DNA of 5,931 nt from an uncultured Desulfobulbaceae bacterium (lineage in GTDB: Bacteria > Desulfobacterota > Desulfobulbia > Desulfobulbales > BM004), in NCBI GenBank assembly GCA_947258675.1, contig CAMYJP010000255.1, positions 1-5,931 of the forward strand, given 5' to 3'. Made by a program: the position numbers and the translations under genes. Below are positions 5,358 through 5,931 of the stretch, one piece after another (position 1 is the first letter of the stretch; each line of letters starts with the position of its first letter). The notes beneath the pieces are model-generated. The model did no database searches. It was not told the DNA's origin and saw only the letters and a program-made list of their open reading frames with translations.

Positions 5358-5537
5358 AGGTGGTTAAGCAGCATGACCCAGCCAATCGATATATACTATC
5401 CTTATGGACATTCCTTAATATTTTATTTCATTATTGTAATGAAATGGTATTTTTTTTGTTTAAAACAATTAATAAAATTAATAGTTTCCATTCGGAAACC
5501 TGACTTCATCTTGTTGAAGGATGTCGATAAAAGTAAC
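5355..5537 (+). pseudogene. Decayed partial duplicate of the DUF1648 gene 3' end
   Basis: Bases 5412-5537 align with 490-609, which cover the last helix of the DUF1648 gene, its stop and the following spacer. Shared blocks include TCCTTAAT, TATTTCAT.ATTGTAAT, AATAAAATTAAT and finally GATGTCGATAAAAGTAAC, which is identical in both. In the conserved frame the copy reads SLIFYFIIVMKW where the intact protein has SLIIYFIIVIIW. Weaker similarity reaches back to about 5355 (TQP versus TPP). There is no start or N-terminal part and the original stop is lost, so it is a remnant. It shows that this locus has been duplicated or rearranged locally. Confidence 0.65.
5470..5499 (-). terminator. Possible terminator for nadK (minus strand)
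   Basis: Read on the minus strand, GTTTCC-GAAT-GGAAAC (5499 to 5484) is a perfect 6-bp stem with a four-base loop, followed by the T-rich stretch TATTAATTTTATT. The stem is only half GC and the tail is interrupted by A, so it is a weak intrinsic terminator. It lies about 110 bases beyond the nadK stop. The stem is not present in the other copy of this duplicated segment (about 565-585). Confidence 0.35.
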
Positions 5538-5610
5538 AAACATGACTGTATGCCCGGCTTCCTGTTGTCTAACGATCTGCGAAGATGTCTCACTCTTAAT
5601 CTGCTCAGCA

Positions 5611-5931
5611 TTATAAAGTCGGGGGATGGCCGTCACCTCTACCACCCCAGTTCAGTTTGTTCCGAAGGATCTCAAAATAACTTTTATTGGAGGAACAAAT
5701 GAGACGAAGTGGTTTTTTTGCAGCGACTATCTCCAGAAGATCATCTTCCTTCATGTCCCATGCCAATCGACCATCAACAATGACCTTGAGGTCATTAGCA
5801 GGTCCTGCAAGTCTCGTCTTAAGCCTGACAGTTGGAGGGAGTAAAACAGGTCTGCTCTCCAACATGAAAGGACAAATTGGCGTGACAAGAATAGTATTCA
5901 AAGTTGGTTGGACAACAGGGCCTCCTGCTGA
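5611..5931 (-). CDS. nadK: NAD kinase, C-terminal part (runs off the right edge)
   Basis: The minus-strand frame is open from the window edge (5931) to a TAA at 5613-5611 and encodes 106 residues. It begins SAGGPVVQP, the end of the NAD kinase block usually written GSTAYSLSAGGP, and continues with TILVTPICPFMLESRPVLLP, matching the conserved TPICPH..RP.V.P segment. Near the end is SYFEILRNKLNWG, the family's typical C-terminal motif. NAD kinase phosphorylates NAD to NADP in the cytosol using ATP or polyphosphate. The family averages about 280-300 residues, so roughly the last third is present. The usual DGQ of the C-terminal sheet reads DGR here. A short tail GRGDGHPPTL follows the last conserved motif. 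The gene is a core housekeeping gene, convergent with the secreted-protein genes, and marks the end of the accessory region. Confidence 0.92.
   Translation of the reverse strand, partial: SAGGPVVQPTLNTILVTPICPFMLESRPVLLPPTVRLKTRLAGPANDLKVIVDGRLAWDMKEDDLLEIVAAKKPLRLICSSNKSYFEILRNKLNWGGRGDGHPPTL

Noticed and set aside
5626..5844. 72-codon plus-strand ORF
   Set aside because: It lies antisense to the well-supported nadK coding region and has no recognisable domain.

Overview
The window looks like an accessory, surface-protein region of a Gram-negative-type bacterium, probably Desulfobacterota/Desulfuromonadia-like, next to a housekeeping gene. The assignment is an inference from a combination of features: a GEMM (cyclic-di-GMP-I) riboswitch, a sigma-54 type promoter, and large secreted proteins with MopE-like, golvesin-like, FN3-like and thrombospondin type 3 modules. 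No 16S or other marker gene is present, so the taxonomy stays open. Intergenic DNA is AT-rich; the coding DNA is more balanced.

Layout. Bases 3-68 may be the last codons of an upstream gene. At 79-564 lies a four-helix DUF1648-type membrane protein, followed at 624-773 by a 49-codon DUF4177-like protein. Bases 774-975 form a hairpin-rich leader before a 486-residue secreted protein (976-2436): signal peptide, MopE-like Cys/Asp motif, golvesin-like domain, Ig-like domain, second golvesin-like domain. Bases 2437-3171 hold no convincing gene. They contain competing hairpins (2511-2564), a nested palindrome with perfect 16-bp arms (2609-2732), a candidate sigma-54 promoter (2916-2931), and a well-preserved c-di-GMP-I riboswitch (about 3022-3113) whose downstream segment runs into the Shine-Dalgarno of the next gene.

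That next gene (3172-5300) encoded a protein of about 700 residues: signal peptide, FN3-like domain, six 41-residue calcium-binding thrombospondin type 3 repeats, EF-hand-like DxDxDG loops and three tandem C-terminal beta-rich repeats. An irregular 5-nt excess in the third repeat breaks the frame, leaving an N-terminal ORF (3172-3876) and a C-terminal ORF in another frame (open from 3831; first usable start GTG 4026). The signal peptide and ribosome-binding region are paralogous to those of the 976-2436 gene, so the two are modular secreted paralogues.

Downstream, about 5355-5537 is a decayed copy of the 3' end of the DUF1648 gene and its trailing spacer, evidence of local duplication. At the right edge, on the minus strand, is the C-terminal third of NAD kinase (nadK), a core gene marking the border of the accessory region. 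Overall the locus reads as c-di-GMP- and probably RpoN-controlled production of a calcium-binding extracellular protein that has been inactivated, or is switchable, in this genome.
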